A stretch of DNA of 64,000 bases from assembly GCA_034336665.1 (NCBI GenBank), contig CM067565.1, positions 85,004,858 to 85,068,857 of the forward strand, given 5' to 3'. This document shows, piece by piece, positions 62,601-64,000 of this stretch (position 1 is the stretch's first letter; the number at the start of each line of letters is the position of its first letter). The translations under genes were made by a program, and so were the position numbers. A model generated the notes under the pieces. That model was given only the letters and a program-made list of their open reading frames with translations, ran no database searches and was not told the DNA's origin. The stretch comes from Luscinia megarhynchos (Eukaryota; Chordata; Aves; Passeriformes; Turdidae).

Positions 62601-64000
62601 AGCCAGAAGTTCAACTCCCAGCATGGCCTGAAATCATCCAGAAGCACTGCAAGTGAAGCAGCTGGTCAGCATGGAGCCACTGGCACACACAGAAACAAGC
62701 TGGTATTAGCTGGTGGGCTGAAGGTAACTCCCTTTGTAGAGTGATGGCTAATGTTCAGATCAGCTCAATGCTTCCCCACATAAGGAGGTGGAAACTGCTT
62801 TTTCCACCTGAAAGTGGCTCTGAGCCCATGATCACAAGGACTGTTTGGCCTCTCTGTGCACTACCACCAGTTCTGCACTGTTCTTATTGTGAAATTTTGA
62901 TAGAATTGGCCAGAATTTCCCTGGCTGTGACTTGTGCTCCTTGCCTCTCAGCCTTACTCAGTGTCTCTCTCAGAAGGATCTGGCTTGGTTTTTTCTACCA
63001 CCATCCACTTGGTAGTTAATACAGCAGGTAAATACCTGCACAGACATTTCTTCTGTAGGCTGAACAAATACCGGTCTCTAATTCACATATTGCTGTTCTC
63101 AAGTCATCTTAGGATACCTCCACTGGACCTCCTTCAGTTTGAAAATGTCTTTTTGTGCACTGGGGAGCTCAGACTGGGCTTGATGTCATCTCAAAAGTCC
63201 TGGACAGAGAGAACAGGCACTTCCCTTGACCTGCTGTCTACACTTTCACTAGGACACTATTGACCCTCCTCCCCCATCAAGGTATATTGCTGACTCACGT
63301 TTAGTTTCTCTGCAAACAACACAAGTTGCAAGAAAAGTTTGTGGCCATGCAGTGCAGGGCTGCAGCAGGTGTTCTCTGCTCTCTCACCACACTGTTTATT
63401 TCTTGGTGGTGGTGGGGCAAGGCAGGATAAATTGTGTCCAAGTGTTAAGTTAGTGATGCCCTTGCTTGTTTTTGTATACTGATAATATGTTAGGTAGCCA
63501 TCTGGTCAATATGGACTATAATTAGGCTTAAGATTCAGATACACAGAGCTCCAGAACTTTTCAATGTAGAGTGCTTTTGCAGCAAGCTCAGTAATGGAGG
63601 GAAGTCTCCTACAGGCTGTTCCTATCCAGTTACATATCCTTATCTACTCCAAAGCTGCCTACCTGCTATTTAACTGGAGACACAGATCATGACAGTATTC
63701 AGCCTGTGTGCTCCATTTCCCAACACGACAACTATTTATAACTGTATTGGTGATGGACACTTCCCTGAAGTTTTTAGTGTCTTTGTCTATACAGCCTAGT
63801 CACTTCATGCTGCTACATCTGGCTGTGCAAACCCATTTGTCATTCCTGGACTCACTCCAGAATGGTTTGCCAAGCCTTACAGACTGATGCATTTTCTTTG
63901 CTGTTATTATGTTGCCACAGTAGTTTATCTGGCAGCAGGAATGACAACTGCAGCAGGTCACTTTGGGGTCATACAGCACTCTTCTTCTTCATTATATAAG
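56603..64000. other. Gene-poor interval to the right edge
   Basis: About 7.4 kb of AT-rich DNA with a T run at about 60212-60224. I found no EPAS1 exon, the gene expected further to the right by mammalian synteny, and no other gene, RNA or transposon that I can support. Frames of up to 123 codons have no coding features. Confidence 0.6.

Noticed and set aside
20260..64000. EPAS1 exons, tRNA genes, CRISPR arrays
   Set aside because: Looked for the EPAS1 oxygen-degradation and C-terminal segments on the - strand and for tRNA-like arms; none seen. CRISPR arrays are not expected in a vertebrate, and the two tandem arrays lack repeat-spacer structure.

Overview
This window is vertebrate nuclear DNA, almost certainly from a bird. 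Three things support that: CR1 LINE 3' ends with the avian-type tail at about 50.3 and 56.3 kb, a solo endogenous-retrovirus LTR, and spliced genes with CpG-island promoters in otherwise AT-rich sequence. I cannot name the species. Two genes are secure: the 3' end of PIGF (+ strand) and the whole coding sequence of RHOQ/TC10 (- strand). They lie tail to tail, as in the mammalian PIGF-RHOQ block.

Left part (1-20.2 kb): the last intron and last coding exon of PIGF, its 3' UTR and poly(A) signal; then RHOQ read right to left in five coding exons (19810-19669, 19511-19453, 5477-5313, 4575-4480, 3751-3596). These splice to a 205-residue Rho GTPase with every G-box and a CAAX box. Intron 2 is 14 kb and holds nothing I can call a gene. 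A CpG island at about 19.0-20.25 kb is the RHOQ promoter. On its opposite strand it carries a consensus splice donor that could pair with an exon at 21.7-22.07 kb, giving a candidate divergent two-exon transcript with an 82-codon ORF.

Right part (20.3-64 kb): no known protein gene is recognisable. This is the RHOQ-upstream interval, which in mammals holds ATP6V1E2 and TMEM247 and leads to EPAS1; I see none of these. It holds: a coding-like unidentified ORF at 35,669-36,162, which can be joined in phase to an ATG-plus-donor at 32,067-32,070 to give a 165-residue protein; a 63-bp minisatellite (34.75-35.18 kb) abutting a small CpG island with two YY1-like motifs; a 340-bp solo LTR with a 6-bp target duplication (41.4 kb); two CR1 copies; and a 15-bp GC-rich minisatellite with 255-bp higher-order structure (50.93-51.47 kb) abutting another orphan CpG island (51.47-51.76 kb).

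PIGF acts in GPI-anchor synthesis in the ER, and RHOQ is a plasma-membrane/endosomal small GTPase; they share no pathway, only position. The most interesting unexplained items are the unidentified ORF at 35.7 kb, the divergent RHOQ-promoter transcript, and the two minisatellite/CpG-island pairs in the gene-poor interval.
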